The notes: a model not told the origin generated them from the letters alone. Counted from the first letter of the stretch, positions 42,459-51,046 are shown. The stretch: 64,000 nucleotides of DNA from Bacillus sp. FJAT-45037 (GCF_002797325.1 NZ_KZ454938.1:632267-696266); one strand, 5' to 3'. Numbers and translations are program-made.

Positions 42459-44084
42459 ATGAGAAGAAAGACAATAATGTTTCAATTACTCGTGAAGGTG
42501 GGTCTTTTTCTTACCGCATTAGCTCTAATTCTATTAATAATTGGATATTCATTTTTAACAGACAGAATTGATGATGAACAAAGGGAGCAGATTTATACGG
42601 CGACGACGATTGTTAAGCATGCAATGGAGTCGACTCAACATTCAGCTGAGACAATCGAGCGGATGATTGAAGAAAAGTTATATTCCTCAGCAAAAGGAAT
42701 AACGAGAGATTTGCGAGGAAATGAAATAGAAGAGATTTCAGCAGAAGAGTTAAGTCTTCTAGCAAATAGTTGGGATGTCGATGAGATTTCTCTGTGGATA
42801 CGTGTAGAAGACGACATTGTCATTGCCAACTCATCAGATGAGACTCAACTAGAAATGAGTTCGAGAGATTGGGGGTATTGGTTTACTGCTTTTGATCAAT
42901 TAATGTCTTTGGAAGAAGTAACCATAGAAGAAGGACAAAGCTTTGATCAATTTTGGGTAGGTCCGGTATCACGGGCAGAGAAATTTGATCACATCTATTA
43001 TAAATTTGCCTATTACTTTGATGGAACGACAGATTTTATGATCAATGCCTTTATCTCAGATGAGGAAATTTACAAACAGACCTTCGAGTCAGGGCCTACG
43101 CAGATGATCGAGAAGATACTTGAGGCGAATACAAATATTTCAGAAGTCGCTGTAGTCAATGTTGAAGCATGGCTTAAGGGCGATGAGAATGATATTGTCG
43201 AACCTGCGACAGATCTTCCTATTTTGTATGGTAGCCATTCGATAGAACATGAAGAAGACGAAACCCTCTTTCTAGAAACTCTGCAGACGAATCAACAACA
43301 GAGTATCGAGTTCACAGAGGCAGGAGTGCCTTTTAAGAAGGTATATCTACCACTTGCCGAACAACGTGTGATGACGATCTCAATGAATGTTGAACGTCAA
43401 AAAGAAATAAGAGATCAGTTTGTTTCGTTATTTATCGTGACATGCTTAGGCTCAGGCATTATCTTGTTCGTGTTGTTTCACTTTGTAGTTAGAAGACAGT
43501 TAAAACCACTTGATCAAATCGTGAAACATATTAATCAGGTGGCCAGTGGAGATTTAACGACAACCTTAATTCTCGATGAACAAAATGAGTTAGATATTTT
43601 AGCTGAGCAAACAAATCAGATGACAGAACAGTTAAATTTATTACTGAAGGAATTGCAAGATAAGTCTCATTCATTAGTCATTGTAGCCAGTTTATTGGCC
43701 AAGCAAGTTTACGGGTCAGTGAAAACGATGGAAGAGACATCAACCGTAATGATGTCTGAATCAAAAGAACTTTTATTCGATAGTTCAATGATGTTAGAAC
43801 ACCTAGAAAAATTGATTGATGTTGTCGATCGATCTAATTTAGATGAGGTAGGCAACTCAACGGATGTTGTTTCAAACGAAGAGATGAAGATGTTATTGAT
43901 TGATGTGAAGCAAAACGTGATGTCATTGCATCAAGTGACTAAAGATCATTCGTTTCAAACGACAGAGCTATCATTTATGTTTTACGATACACTCGAAGAA
44001 TTAAACGAAGCTTTAACACGTATCGATCATTTAGCATTAGAGCTAAACGAAAAGATAAGATTCTTTAAAGTGAGTGATAACTAA
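42459..44084 (+). CDS. Membrane sensor with HAMP domain and no recognisable output domain
   Basis: This 541-residue protein has a membrane helix (about 8-32), an extracytoplasmic sensor region of about 290 residues, a second helix (about 325-347), a HAMP domain (about 348-400, RRQLKPLDQIVKHINQVASGDL) and a long cytoplasmic coiled coil to the end. It lacks the chemotaxis-receptor hairpin signature, a kinase core and a PP2C domain. Since the PP2C phosphatase is encoded two genes later, this may be its detached sensor. AGTCGGAGGAACG precedes the ATG. Confidence 0.85.
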   Translation: MRRKTIMFQLLVKVGLFLTALALILLIIGYSFLTDRIDDEQREQIYTATTIVKHAMESTQHSAETIERMIEEKLYSSAKGITRDLRGNEIEEISAEELSLLANSWDVDEISLWIRVEDDIVIANSSDETQLEMSSRDWGYWFTAFDQLMSLEEVTIEEGQSFDQFWVGPVSRAEKFDHIYYKFAYYFDGTTDFMINAFISDEEIYKQTFESGPTQMIEKILEANTNISEVAVVNVEAWLKGDENDIVEPATDLPILYGSHSIEHEEDETLFLETLQTNQQQSIEFTEAGVPFKKVYLPLAEQRVMTISMNVERQKEIRDQFVSLFIVTCLGSGIILFVLFHFVVRRQLKPLDQIVKHINQVASGDLTTTLILDEQNELDILAEQTNQMTEQLNLLLKELQDKSHSLVIVASLLAKQVYGSVKTMEETSTVMMSESKELLFDSSMMLEHLEKLIDVVDRSNLDEVGNSTDVVSNEEMKMLLIDVKQNVMSLHQVTKDHSFQTTELSFMFYDTLEELNEALTRIDHLALELNEKIRFFKVSDN

Positions 44085-44113
44085 CCATGTAGCAAAGTAG
44101 AGAGGGGTGTAAG

Positions 44114-44434
44114 ATGAATCTTTTAATCAATAGAGAAGAAGTTGGGAGCAGCTTAACACTTCATCTTCTTGGTGTAATGGATATATCAACAACGGGAACA
44201 CTTGATGCCATCATTAATGACATTCATCAAGATATCGAAGAGGTTGTAATAGATTTTTCAGGGGTGGAGTTTATGGATTCAACAGGCGTTGGATCAATTA
44301 TGAACGCTATTTTTCTAGCGGATTCCATGTCATTCACTCTTAAACTTAGAGGGATGAATGACATGATAGATGAAATTCTTGAAATGGTTGGGGTTTATAA
44401 AGTATTAGAGTCAGTTGTGGGAGGGGGAGAGTAA
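44114..44434 (+). CDS. STAS-domain anti-anti-sigma-like protein (first of two)
   Basis: This 106-residue single STAS domain resembles RsbV/SpoIIAA. The phosphorylation-site region reads VIDFSGVEFMDSTGVG with serine 56 in the conserved position. It should be phosphorylated by the ATPase encoded two genes upstream and dephosphorylated by the PP2C protein whose start codon overlaps its stop. GAGAGGGG precedes the ATG. Its binding target is unknown because no sigma factor is encoded nearby. Confidence 0.9.
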   Translation: MNLLINREEVGSSLTLHLLGVMDISTTGTLDAIINDIHQDIEEVVIDFSGVEFMDSTGVGSIMNAIFLADSMSFTLKLRGMNDMIDEILEMVGVYKVLESVVGGGE

Positions 44435-45282
44435 TGTATTACAGTGAATTTACACATCCAAAGGATACGCGATTGAATGATGGGAGCAGCTTAGAAAAAA
44501 CATTACAACGAGAAATCAATTTAGCGAAAAATATTCAATCGAAACTACTCAATGCTCCGATCCCTAAAATGGAAAAAGGCGAAGTAATCGGTTCATCGCT
44601 TCCGGCTCGATTAATTGGTGGCGATTATTATGATTTTTACCCCTTAATGAACGGGAAGATTCGCATAGTAATTGGAGATGTGATGGGGAAAGGAATACCG
44701 GCAGCGATGCTAATGATTCTGACACGAGGAGCTTTCCGTACAGCCGCAGAAAGTAATTCAAGCCCAGGTGAAACTCTAGCCTCTATGAATCAAGCGCTTT
44801 ATAACGATTTACGCACATTAAAATCATTTGTGACATTATTTTGTGCCGATTGGGATCCTGTATCTAATCAATTAACGTACGCTAATGCTGGTCATAATAT
44901 GCCGCTTTTTATTAATGGCGAAGCAGGTGAAGTTAACGGGCTGCCAAAAGTGTCAGGCATTATGGTTGGAGGATTAAAGAATCAAACCTATGAACAAAAA
45001 TCAATACGTCTTCAATCAAATGACACCGTATTCTTTTACACAGATGGGATCATCGAAGCGCAAAATAATCAAGGAGAGCAATTTCAACTTATACGGCTAA
45101 TGAATGTGTTGCAAGAGCATTACAACAATGGGGTCGGAGAGATTGAGAAGAATGTCCTTTCATCGATTGAATTCTTTACAGAAGGCGCGGCTCAAAAAGA
45201 TGATATTACGATGGTTGTCTTGAAGCTGACATATGAAGAATCTAAGATTACAAGCCTCAATTCTCCAGTAATCCATGTATAG
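44434..45282 (+). CDS. SpoIIE/RsbU-type PP2C phosphatase
   Basis: This 282-residue phosphatase has an RsbU-like helical linker (about 20-45, REINLAKNIQSKLL) and a PP2C domain with metal ligands in IGGDYYDF (D64) and GDVMGKGIPA (D82), plus YANAGHN, FFYTDGIIEA and KDDITMVVLK. It should remove phosphate from a STAS protein. It overlaps the STAS gene by one base (TAATG), so their production is coupled. It carries no sensory domain of its own, which fits control by the separate HAMP protein. Confidence 0.92.
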   Translation: MYYSEFTHPKDTRLNDGSSLEKTLQREINLAKNIQSKLLNAPIPKMEKGEVIGSSLPARLIGGDYYDFYPLMNGKIRIVIGDVMGKGIPAAMLMILTRGAFRTAAESNSSPGETLASMNQALYNDLRTLKSFVTLFCADWDPVSNQLTYANAGHNMPLFINGEAGEVNGLPKVSGIMVGGLKNQTYEQKSIRLQSNDTVFFYTDGIIEAQNNQGEQFQLIRLMNVLQEHYNNGVGEIEKNVLSSIEFFTEGAAQKDDITMVVLKLTYEESKITSLNSPVIHV

Positions 45283-45294
45283 GTGGGGTTGACT

Positions 45295-47391
45295 ATGACA
45301 CAAAGCATTGTTTCTAAGGGGAAGGACATTGATGAAGCGATCACACTAGGATTGAATATCTTACAGACAAGCTTAAAAGAAGTGAATATCGAAATTATGC
45401 AACACGATAAGAAAGGCTTTTTGAAAATTGGCACAAAAGATGCGGTCGTCAAGTTAACGAAAATTGAAGCAAACGACCTAAAGTCAGTGACAAAAGAGAA
45501 TGTGTTAGATGAGTTTGAATTAATGGAACAGTTTGTTTCGTCTATTAACATAGATGGTATCACTGATCGACAATCGCCCTCCCATGGATTAGCAGAAGAG
45601 GAGAGGGTACGTGGTGTGAAATCAATGACAAAAGAAACATTAATTGGTATGGCTTGGGTGAAGGATGGAGTTCTTTCTTGCCAATCATCAGAGACTCATT
45701 ATCCGCTCGTAACTGTGCAAAAGGGAATCAAATTATTCAAAAACCAACAACTTGTTGGACTTCATACATTGATTGTCTCAGAGAAAGATGAATATAAGCT
45801 TGCTGTTGAAAATGATGAAGTAAAAACGAATTGGAAAGTCACGTTAGATGCCAATTGTTTTAAGGCGACGATCCACGTAAAGCCAGGTTACCGAATCATT
45901 CGTAAGATAAAGGATGTAGCTCCAGGAGAACATATTAAAATAATCATGGAAGAACAACGAGTTCCACATAACTCGATGACCTATGAAGATATTATGAAGG
46001 AATTAGAAACATATCGTGTGTTGTACGGATTTAATCATAGTGAAATCATTAAAGCAACAGAAGCCACCGAGGCAGGTGACTTTGAAATAGCGACTGGAAC
46101 GGAAGCTAGTCTTGGAAAAGACGGTTGGTTTGAGGCGAAGGTCCTTATGAAGTCTGAGACAGGTATGAAACTAAAAGAGGATGGCAGTGTCGATTACCGT
46201 GAATCGACCGTCATACCGACTATTAAGGAAGGTCAATCAATTGGAGTGATCCACCCTCCAGTCCCTGGTCTTCCTGGACGCACAGTAAGGAACGAACCAC
46301 TTCCTGCTAAACAAACAAAGGCAATTACGTTGCAGCTAGCTCCAGGACTCGAAAAACTAGAACAGAATGTGATCTCCTTAAAAAATGGCCGTCCAAAAAT
46401 TGAAACAAGAGGGTTATTAGTCCGCGTATCCGTTCTGTCAAAGTTAACGCATAAGGGAGATGTCAATTTAAGTTCTGGTAATATCCATTTTAAAGGAGAT
46501 GTCGAAGTGACAGGGCAAGTGGAGGAGGGGATGAGTGTCAAGACCTCTGGTGATGTTTTTGTGCATAAAGAGATCAATCACGCGAATGTAACGGCAACCG
46601 GGTCGATTACTTCAAATGGGCATGTTGTCTCCTCTATCGTATCTGCTGGAAAGAGTAATATTTTTATAGCAGAGTTAGGGAGTAAAGTCGCTATAATCTT
46701 AGCTCAACTACAAAAAATGCTAACATTAATTGAACAATTGACGAATGCGCCTGCCTTTAAGAAAACAGATATTGCTAAAAAAGGGCTCAGACCCTTAATC
46801 ATTATATTGTTAGAAAAAAAATTCAATGATCTACCTTCGTTGCTAAATGAATATAATCGTACGGTAAAAAAAGCGTCAGAGTTTTTAGATGATCCACGTT
46901 GGAAGGATGTTTCACGTAAGCTGAGCCAGCATTTTCTAACCCTTTCAACAGAATCAATTACTATGGACTCAATTAAAGAACTCGTCAGTGAAATGTGTGA
47001 TCTGCATGACTTTAGCCAGACAGAGGTCGAGCCCGAAGCTTACATACAGATCCCGAGTGTTGTAAATAGCGAGCTGTATTCAAGCGGCGATATAACGATT
47101 AATGGAGAGGGAAGTGTTCATTCAACAGTGTATGCAGGAGGACGAGTAGCCATTGATGGAATCGTTCGGGGCGGTCATGTATTTGGTAAGGTAGGGGTCA
47201 TTATACATGAAGTCGGTTCAGACAAGGGTACAAAAACAACCATTGCTGTCCCAAGTGATCAAATGATAAAAATTCACAAAGCCATGGATGGTACTGTTAT
47301 TAAAGTAGGACATGCGGTATATACATTCAGCGAAACGACGCGACATATACGAGCGAGACTTGATGAGAAACATAGATTGGTATTGCATTAA
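45295..47391 (+). CDS. Jag_N-FapA (DUF342) protein
   Basis: The 698-residue protein begins with a Jag_N-like domain (about 1-55; SKGKDIDEAITLGLNILQ and GFLKIGTKDAVVKL), as in the RNA-associated KhpB/Jag, and continues as a FapA/DUF342 protein. Its beta-helix region lies at about 385-460 and 595-645 (GDVNLSSGNIHFKGDVEVTG, GDITINGEGSVHSTVYAGG), split by a helical insertion. FapA proteins are described as flagellar assembly or polymer-forming factors; their mechanism is unclear. ATG at 45295 follows AGGTGGGG. Being the only non-signalling protein in the cluster, it is the likeliest effector. Confidence 0.82.
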   Translation: MTQSIVSKGKDIDEAITLGLNILQTSLKEVNIEIMQHDKKGFLKIGTKDAVVKLTKIEANDLKSVTKENVLDEFELMEQFVSSINIDGITDRQSPSHGLAEEERVRGVKSMTKETLIGMAWVKDGVLSCQSSETHYPLVTVQKGIKLFKNQQLVGLHTLIVSEKDEYKLAVENDEVKTNWKVTLDANCFKATIHVKPGYRIIRKIKDVAPGEHIKIIMEEQRVPHNSMTYEDIMKELETYRVLYGFNHSEIIKATEATEAGDFEIATGTEASLGKDGWFEAKVLMKSETGMKLKEDGSVDYRESTVIPTIKEGQSIGVIHPPVPGLPGRTVRNEPLPAKQTKAITLQLAPGLEKLEQNVISLKNGRPKIETRGLLVRVSVLSKLTHKGDVNLSSGNIHFKGDVEVTGQVEEGMSVKTSGDVFVHKEINHANVTATGSITSNGHVVSSIVSAGKSNIFIAELGSKVAIILAQLQKMLTLIEQLTNAPAFKKTDIAKKGLRPLIIILLEKKFNDLPSLLNEYNRTVKKASEFLDDPRWKDVSRKLSQHFLTLSTESITMDSIKELVSEMCDLHDFSQTEVEPEAYIQIPSVVNSELYSSGDITINGEGSVHSTVYAGGRVAIDGIVRGGHVFGKVGVIIHEVGSDKGTKTTIAVPSDQMIKIHKAMDGTVIKVGHAVYTFSETTRHIRARLDEKHRLVLH

Positions 47392-47410
47392 AGTTGATGG
47401 AGGGAATCAA

Positions 47411-47728
47411 GTGACTCGTTATGAAATTAATCGAGAAGATGATAGGATCAAAATTAAGATTGTAGGGGATTTAGATATTGAGAGCACAGAGTTATTTGAA
47501 GAAGAGTTGCTTCCTATAATGGTTGCTGAGCGTTCTGTCGTTTTAAACTTAAAAGAGGTGCCTTTTATTGATTCTTCAGGAATTGGAATATTAATCAACA
47601 GCATCCAAACATTAAATGAATTAAAGATCCATTTTCTTATTTCAGAGGTAAGAAAAGAGGTCATGGATATTTTAGAATTGTTGCAAGTACCTGACATAGT
47701 TGGCCGAGAGATTTTTGCTAACGGATAA
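47411..47728 (+). CDS. STAS-domain anti-anti-sigma-like protein (second)
   Basis: This 105-residue STAS domain has the phospho-site region LNLKEVPFIDSSGIG (serine 55 or 56). It is only distantly similar to the first STAS protein, so the two probably have different partners. The frame opens upstream inside the fapA-like gene, but GGAGGG lies five bases before the GTG at 47411. It is 19 bases after the FapA-like gene, suggesting that it serves that protein or the same switch. Confidence 0.88.
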   Translation: MTRYEINREDDRIKIKIVGDLDIESTELFEEELLPIMVAERSVVLNLKEVPFIDSSGIGILINSIQTLNELKIHFLISEVRKEVMDILELLQVPDIVGREIFANG

Positions 47729-47821
47729 ATAACGAAACAAGGCTTTGTCGAACACATGAAAGATTTGCAGTTATACGATTAAGGAATCGATTGGCCGTGT
47801 TTTAAAAGGTGTGTGAGTGAT

Positions 47822-48214
47822 TTGAGGGAAGAAGTTATTTTGATATATCAAAATTATAGGTCGTTAAATCTTTTATTTCAAGGAATTTTACTAAGTAAAG
47901 GATATACTAATGTCTATGTGGTTGACGATCATAATCATGTTGAGGAGTTTATTCAATCTATTCAGCCTGATCTTATTATTTTTGAAATGGATCATGTGTT
48001 TCAATTCGAGAAATTAAGTCACTTGATGGTTGAAGAAGCGTTCTTTCCCTTTAGACCGAATTTAATCGGTGTGATGATGGAAGATAACTATGAGATGCGA
48101 GTGCGATTGTTCGAACTAGGGATTTCTACTTTGATCGCCAAGCCTATTAATATAGAAGCAATGATGAGTGTAGTAGAGTTTAAGTTAGCGGCCATTCAGA
48201 ATTGCATTAGTTAA
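47822..48214 (+). CDS. Degenerate receiver-like protein (second of two)
   Basis: This 130-residue paralogue of the first cluster gene shares EEVILIYQNYRSLN at the N-terminus, PDLIIFEMD with glutamate at the phospho-acceptor position, and a kept lysine-proline in TLIAKPINI. GTG at 47813 is only two bases from AAAGGTG, so TTG at 47822 with ten-base spacing is preferred. It is the last gene of the cluster, 93 bases after the STAS gene. Its 3' end overlaps a small convergent ORF by 30 bases. Confidence 0.78.
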   Translation: MREEVILIYQNYRSLNLLFQGILLSKGYTNVYVVDDHNHVEEFIQSIQPDLIIFEMDHVFQFEKLSHLMVEEAFFPFRPNLIGVMMEDNYEMRVRLFELGISTLIAKPINIEAMMSVVEFKLAAIQNCIS

Positions 48215-48343
48215 TGTGAAAGAAAGGTCGATTATTTCATTTTTTATGATGTTTTTTAATTCATCATTGGCACAACGCATATAATCTTCAGATAATTTTC
48301 TGATTTCATTCTTAAAAATAAATTGTTCGGTACGTGATAGCAT
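48185..48343 (-). CDS. Small protein, 52 residues, antisense-overlapping
   Basis: An AAGGAG site eight bases before the ATG opens a 52-residue frame (starting MLSRTEQFIFKNEIRKLSED). The product is helical and charged, with a hydrophobic C-terminal third (EIIDLSFTLTNAIL). I do not recognise it. Its last ten codons overlap the 3' end of the second pseudo-receiver on the opposite strand. The good ribosome binding site makes it plausible but not certain. Confidence 0.45.
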   Translation of the reverse strand: MLSRTEQFIFKNEIRKLSEDYMRCANDELKNIIKNEIIDLSFTLTNAILNGR

Positions 48344-48451
48344 CGTCATAACTCCTTAAATGATTGATTAGTGTTAGCTATCTTTTATATACCCAAAAAG
48401 CATCAACGAGAAACATATTTAGGTAAAAAGTTTTATTTTCAAACAAGGATT

Positions 48452-48485
48452 AAAGGCCTATGTGCATAAGCGCATAGGCCTTTCT
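48452..48485. terminator. Bidirectional terminator
   Basis: AAAGGCCTATG and CATAGGCCTTT form an 11-pair stem with inner GC pairs between convergent units, followed by TTTCTTTT on the plus strand. Confidence 0.85.
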
Positions 48486-48486
48486 T

Positions 48487-49854
48487 TTATTGTGGTAGGT
48501 ATTGCAAGAGGGAAGTGGCAATTGAGAAGTAGATTAATAACCCTATAATATCATTAATAGTTGTAATAAATGGTCCTGAGGCAACGGCTGGATCAATGTT
48601 TAATTTATTGATTAGAAGTGGGATGGTTGCACCAACCATTGTAGCAATACTTAATGTCAGGAATAAGGAAACTGCGACGATTGCAGCTAAAACGACACTT
48701 CCGTAAAAAATAGGAATAATAATTATTATGGTTAGTGCACATAGCAACCCGAGCAAGACACCGGTTCCGAATTCTCGCTTCAGAATCTTTCCTATAGACG
48801 ACTTATCAACCGAACCAAGAGCTAGTCCACGAACAATAACGGCTAATGCTTGCGTTCCTGTGTTTCCAGCTGAATCCATTAATAATGGCATAAACACAGC
48901 AAGTAAAATGACCGCTTCAAGCGTTTCTTCAAATTGTCCGATGACTTCTGCTGTAATCAGTCCGAGGAACATGAGCATAATGATCCATGGTGCGCGTTTT
49001 TTTGCTGCTTGGACAGCAGAGATGTTAGAGTCGATCGAACCTCGAGTTGCGGAGATCTCCCCGAAATCTTCGTCAGTTTCTTCTTCTAACACATCAATAA
49101 TATCATCAACGGTAACAATCCCAAGGAGTACGCCATCATTGGTGACAACAGGTGCAGCTAAAAAGTCATATTTTTTGATCAGCTTGGCTACGTCTTCTTG
49201 GTCATCATGAACGTTAACGGAGACAACACGACTGCTCATTACATTCGCGACTGTATCTGTTGTTGGGGCGATGATCAAGTCACGTAAGGAGACGACGCCA
49301 GCTAGCTTATCTTCCTCATCTGCAACATATAAGTAGTAGATCGTCTCAGCATCAGGACCTTCGGCGCGAAGAAGTTCAATTACTTCTGCTACCGTTGAAT
49401 TGGCTTGAAGTTTAATAAATTCCTTTGTCATAATTCCCCCAGCTGTTTCTTTAGGGTATGACATTAGTTCCTTGACTTCATTTGCTTCTTTTTGGTCCAT
49501 TGCTGTTAAAATCTCTTGAGCTTTCTTGTCTTCAATTTCTGCTAAAAAGTCCGCTGCGTCATCAGCATACATCTCATTTAACATGAGTGCTGAAGTCTCT
49601 TTATCAATTTCATTAATTAATTTCTTTTGTTCGATAATATTTAATTCATCAAACATATCCGCCAGTTCTTCAGGTGTTAACACGTTGTAGATAAATTTAC
49701 GGTCTTGTTTGGACAGTGTTAAATACATATCAGCACGATCTTGAGGGTGTAAGTCTAAAAATAACTCACGAAATCGATCGATGTCTTTTGTGAGGATGTA
49801 ATCGAGTATAGCTTTTGCGTGTTCTTCTCTAGTTTGTTTGTTTAATTTCATCAT
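48487..49854 (-). CDS. mgtE: Magnesium transporter MgtE
   Basis: The 455-residue MgtE channel has the N-domain (about 1-125, with LHPQDRADMYLTL and LPPEE-like LTPEELADMFDEL), two CBS domains (about 135-255; SYPKETAGGIMTKEFI, VNVHDDQEDVAKLIKKYDFLAAPVV), a connecting helix, and five membrane helices (about 285-455) including the pore stretch MDSAGNTGTQALAVIVRGLALG. It admits Mg2+ and is gated by internal Mg2+. GGGAGGTC precedes the start. I see no M-box riboswitch in its roughly 280-base upstream region, unlike Bacillus subtilis mgtE. Confidence 0.96.
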   Translation of the reverse strand: MMKLNKQTREEHAKAILDYILTKDIDRFRELFLDLHPQDRADMYLTLSKQDRKFIYNVLTPEELADMFDELNIIEQKKLINEIDKETSALMLNEMYADDAADFLAEIEDKKAQEILTAMDQKEANEVKELMSYPKETAGGIMTKEFIKLQANSTVAEVIELLRAEGPDAETIYYLYVADEEDKLAGVVSLRDLIIAPTTDTVANVMSSRVVSVNVHDDQEDVAKLIKKYDFLAAPVVTNDGVLLGIVTVDDIIDVLEEETDEDFGEISATRGSIDSNISAVQAAKKRAPWIIMLMFLGLITAEVIGQFEETLEAVILLAVFMPLLMDSAGNTGTQALAVIVRGLALGSVDKSSIGKILKREFGTGVLLGLLCALTIIIIIPIFYGSVVLAAIVAVSLFLTLSIATMVGATIPLLINKLNIDPAVASGPFITTINDIIGLLIYFSIATSLLQYLPQ

Positions 49855-50137
49855 ATGTTTGACCTCCCTTTGTAAGTGAGTTAGTTGTGCGACGGGAAGG
49901 CTCTAGCACGTGAACTCTCTACCATGTAAATCTAAATTTCCCTTAATCAAGTGTAAAATAAACCTATTTCTAGAATGTAGGTGCTAGATGACAATATACT
50001 ATGTTGTGCAAAAAGTAAATAAATTGTTTCACTTGGCTTGTTTTTTGCGTTGTAATATGTCCTAAATAAGGAAATGAAGGCTTATTTGAAATACGTATGA
50101 AGTACATAGATGAAAAGGCCTGAAAGGAGTTATTTTT

Positions 50138-50551
50138 TTGAATGACATGACGAAAAATATGATCGCGATTGGGCTTGGGTCGGCGATTGGCACATTCTTT
50201 CGCTACTTACTCAATGTTTTTACACTAGAAGTAGGTTATCCTCTTGGAACGGTTCTAGAAAATATCGGAGGGAGCTTTTTGTTAGGGTTTTTAACTGCGT
50301 GGTTTGTTGTTTTTGTTCCGAAAGAATGGATCAAAACGGGGCTTGGCGTAGGCCTTTGTGGTGGGTTTACTACGATGTCAACACTTGCTGCTGATTCGGT
50401 TTTATTGTATAACGTGCATCCTAGCGAATCGATGATCTATGTCATGACATCGTTATTTGGTGGCATACTGTTTGCGCTGCTAGGCTTTGTAATGGCTACA
50501 AGGTTAGCAAAACGACGAAAAGAGAAGAGAGTGGGAGGGGTGAATTCATGA
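50138..50551 (+). CDS. crcB: Fluoride exporter subunit FluC/CrcB (first)
   Basis: This 137-residue, four-helix fluoride channel has the conserved SAIGTFFRYLLN start, an asparagine-glycine block (LENIGGSFLLGF) and the glycine-threonine signature GLCGGFTTMSTLAAD. FluC proteins work as dual-topology dimers; two adjacent genes usually encode opposite orientations of a heterodimer. Start is TTG with AAAGGAG eight bases upstream. No fluoride riboswitch is visible upstream. It overlaps the next gene by four bases. Confidence 0.93.
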   Translation: MNDMTKNMIAIGLGSAIGTFFRYLLNVFTLEVGYPLGTVLENIGGSFLLGFLTAWFVVFVPKEWIKTGLGVGLCGGFTTMSTLAADSVLLYNVHPSESMIYVMTSLFGGILFALLGFVMATRLAKRRKEKRVGGVNS

Positions 50552-50931
50552 GTGGTCATTTATTCCTTCTAATGATTGGTGGCTCTATCGGGGCGATAAC
50601 AAGATACCTAGTAGGAATCTATATAATGAAACGGTTTCCCAAACCACCAATCCCTGTCGCTATGCTAATCGTAAACTTACTCGGATCATTTGGACTTGGT
50701 TCTTTTATGGGTGGGTATTTTCAAGAAGTGCCACTTGGGGCGTATGAAGATCCGTTATTTTTATCTGTTGGGATTGGCTTTTTTGGAGCGTTCACAACAT
50801 TTTCCACCTTTAGTGTAGAGTCGGTACAGTTGATACAGAGAAAAGCGTGGGGGAAGTTAGTCTTGTACGTTGGATTAAGTATTGGAGGGTCCATTCTTTC
50901 CTTTCTACTAGGATTTTGGTTATTTACCTAA
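50548..50931 (+). CDS. crcB: Fluoride exporter subunit FluC/CrcB (second)
   Basis: This 127-residue partner has GGSIGAITRYLVG, VNLLGSFGLGSFMGG and GFFGAFTTFSTFSVESVQL, the full FluC signature with the filter phenylalanine region. It overlaps the first crcB gene by ATGA, so the two are translated together, and probably forms the opposite-orientation half of the channel. Confidence 0.94.
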   Translation: MSGHLFLLMIGGSIGAITRYLVGIYIMKRFPKPPIPVAMLIVNLLGSFGLGSFMGGYFQEVPLGAYEDPLFLSVGIGFFGAFTTFSTFSVESVQLIQRKAWGKLVLYVGLSIGGSILSFLLGFWLFT

Positions 50932-50972
50932 GAAGCGGTTCTGTATGGGACTATGGCTCCTTAGGTATTTTT
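50924..50972 (+). terminator. Probable terminator after the crcB pair
   Basis: ACCTAAGAAGC pairs with GGCTCCTTAGGT across a longer loop, followed by TATTTTTTTATT. The stem is imperfect. Confidence 0.6.
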
Positions 50973-50994
50973 TTATTCTTTCTTGCATAAAATA

Positions 50995-51046
50995 CGAACA
51001 TACATTCTTTTTGTTGTTGAAAAACGAATGTATGTTTGTGTATAAT
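50995..51046 (+). promoter_or_regulatory. Promoter with two LexA (DinR) SOS-box-like sites
   Basis: TTGAAA (51017-51022) and TATAAT (51041-51046) are 18 bases apart. The spacer holds CGAATGTATGTTTG (51025-51038), and CGAACATACATTCT lies at 50995-51008. Each matches the Bacillus SOS box CGAACRNRYGTTYC at 12 of 14 positions. Confidence 0.55.

Noticed and set aside
47746-47752. Spo0A box (TGTCGAA) before the second pseudo-receiver gene, and weaker ones near 39415-39465
   Set aside because: A seven-base motif is expected several times by chance in 64 kb, and no second exact box lies beside it.
48728-49210. 160-codon plus-strand frame opposite mgtE
   Set aside because: It is the complement of a clear mgtE coding region, has serine-rich low-complexity content and no ribosome binding site.
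49855-50137. M-box riboswitch before mgtE or fluoride riboswitch before crcB
   Set aside because: Neither conserved core could be found on the relevant strand of this shared upstream region.
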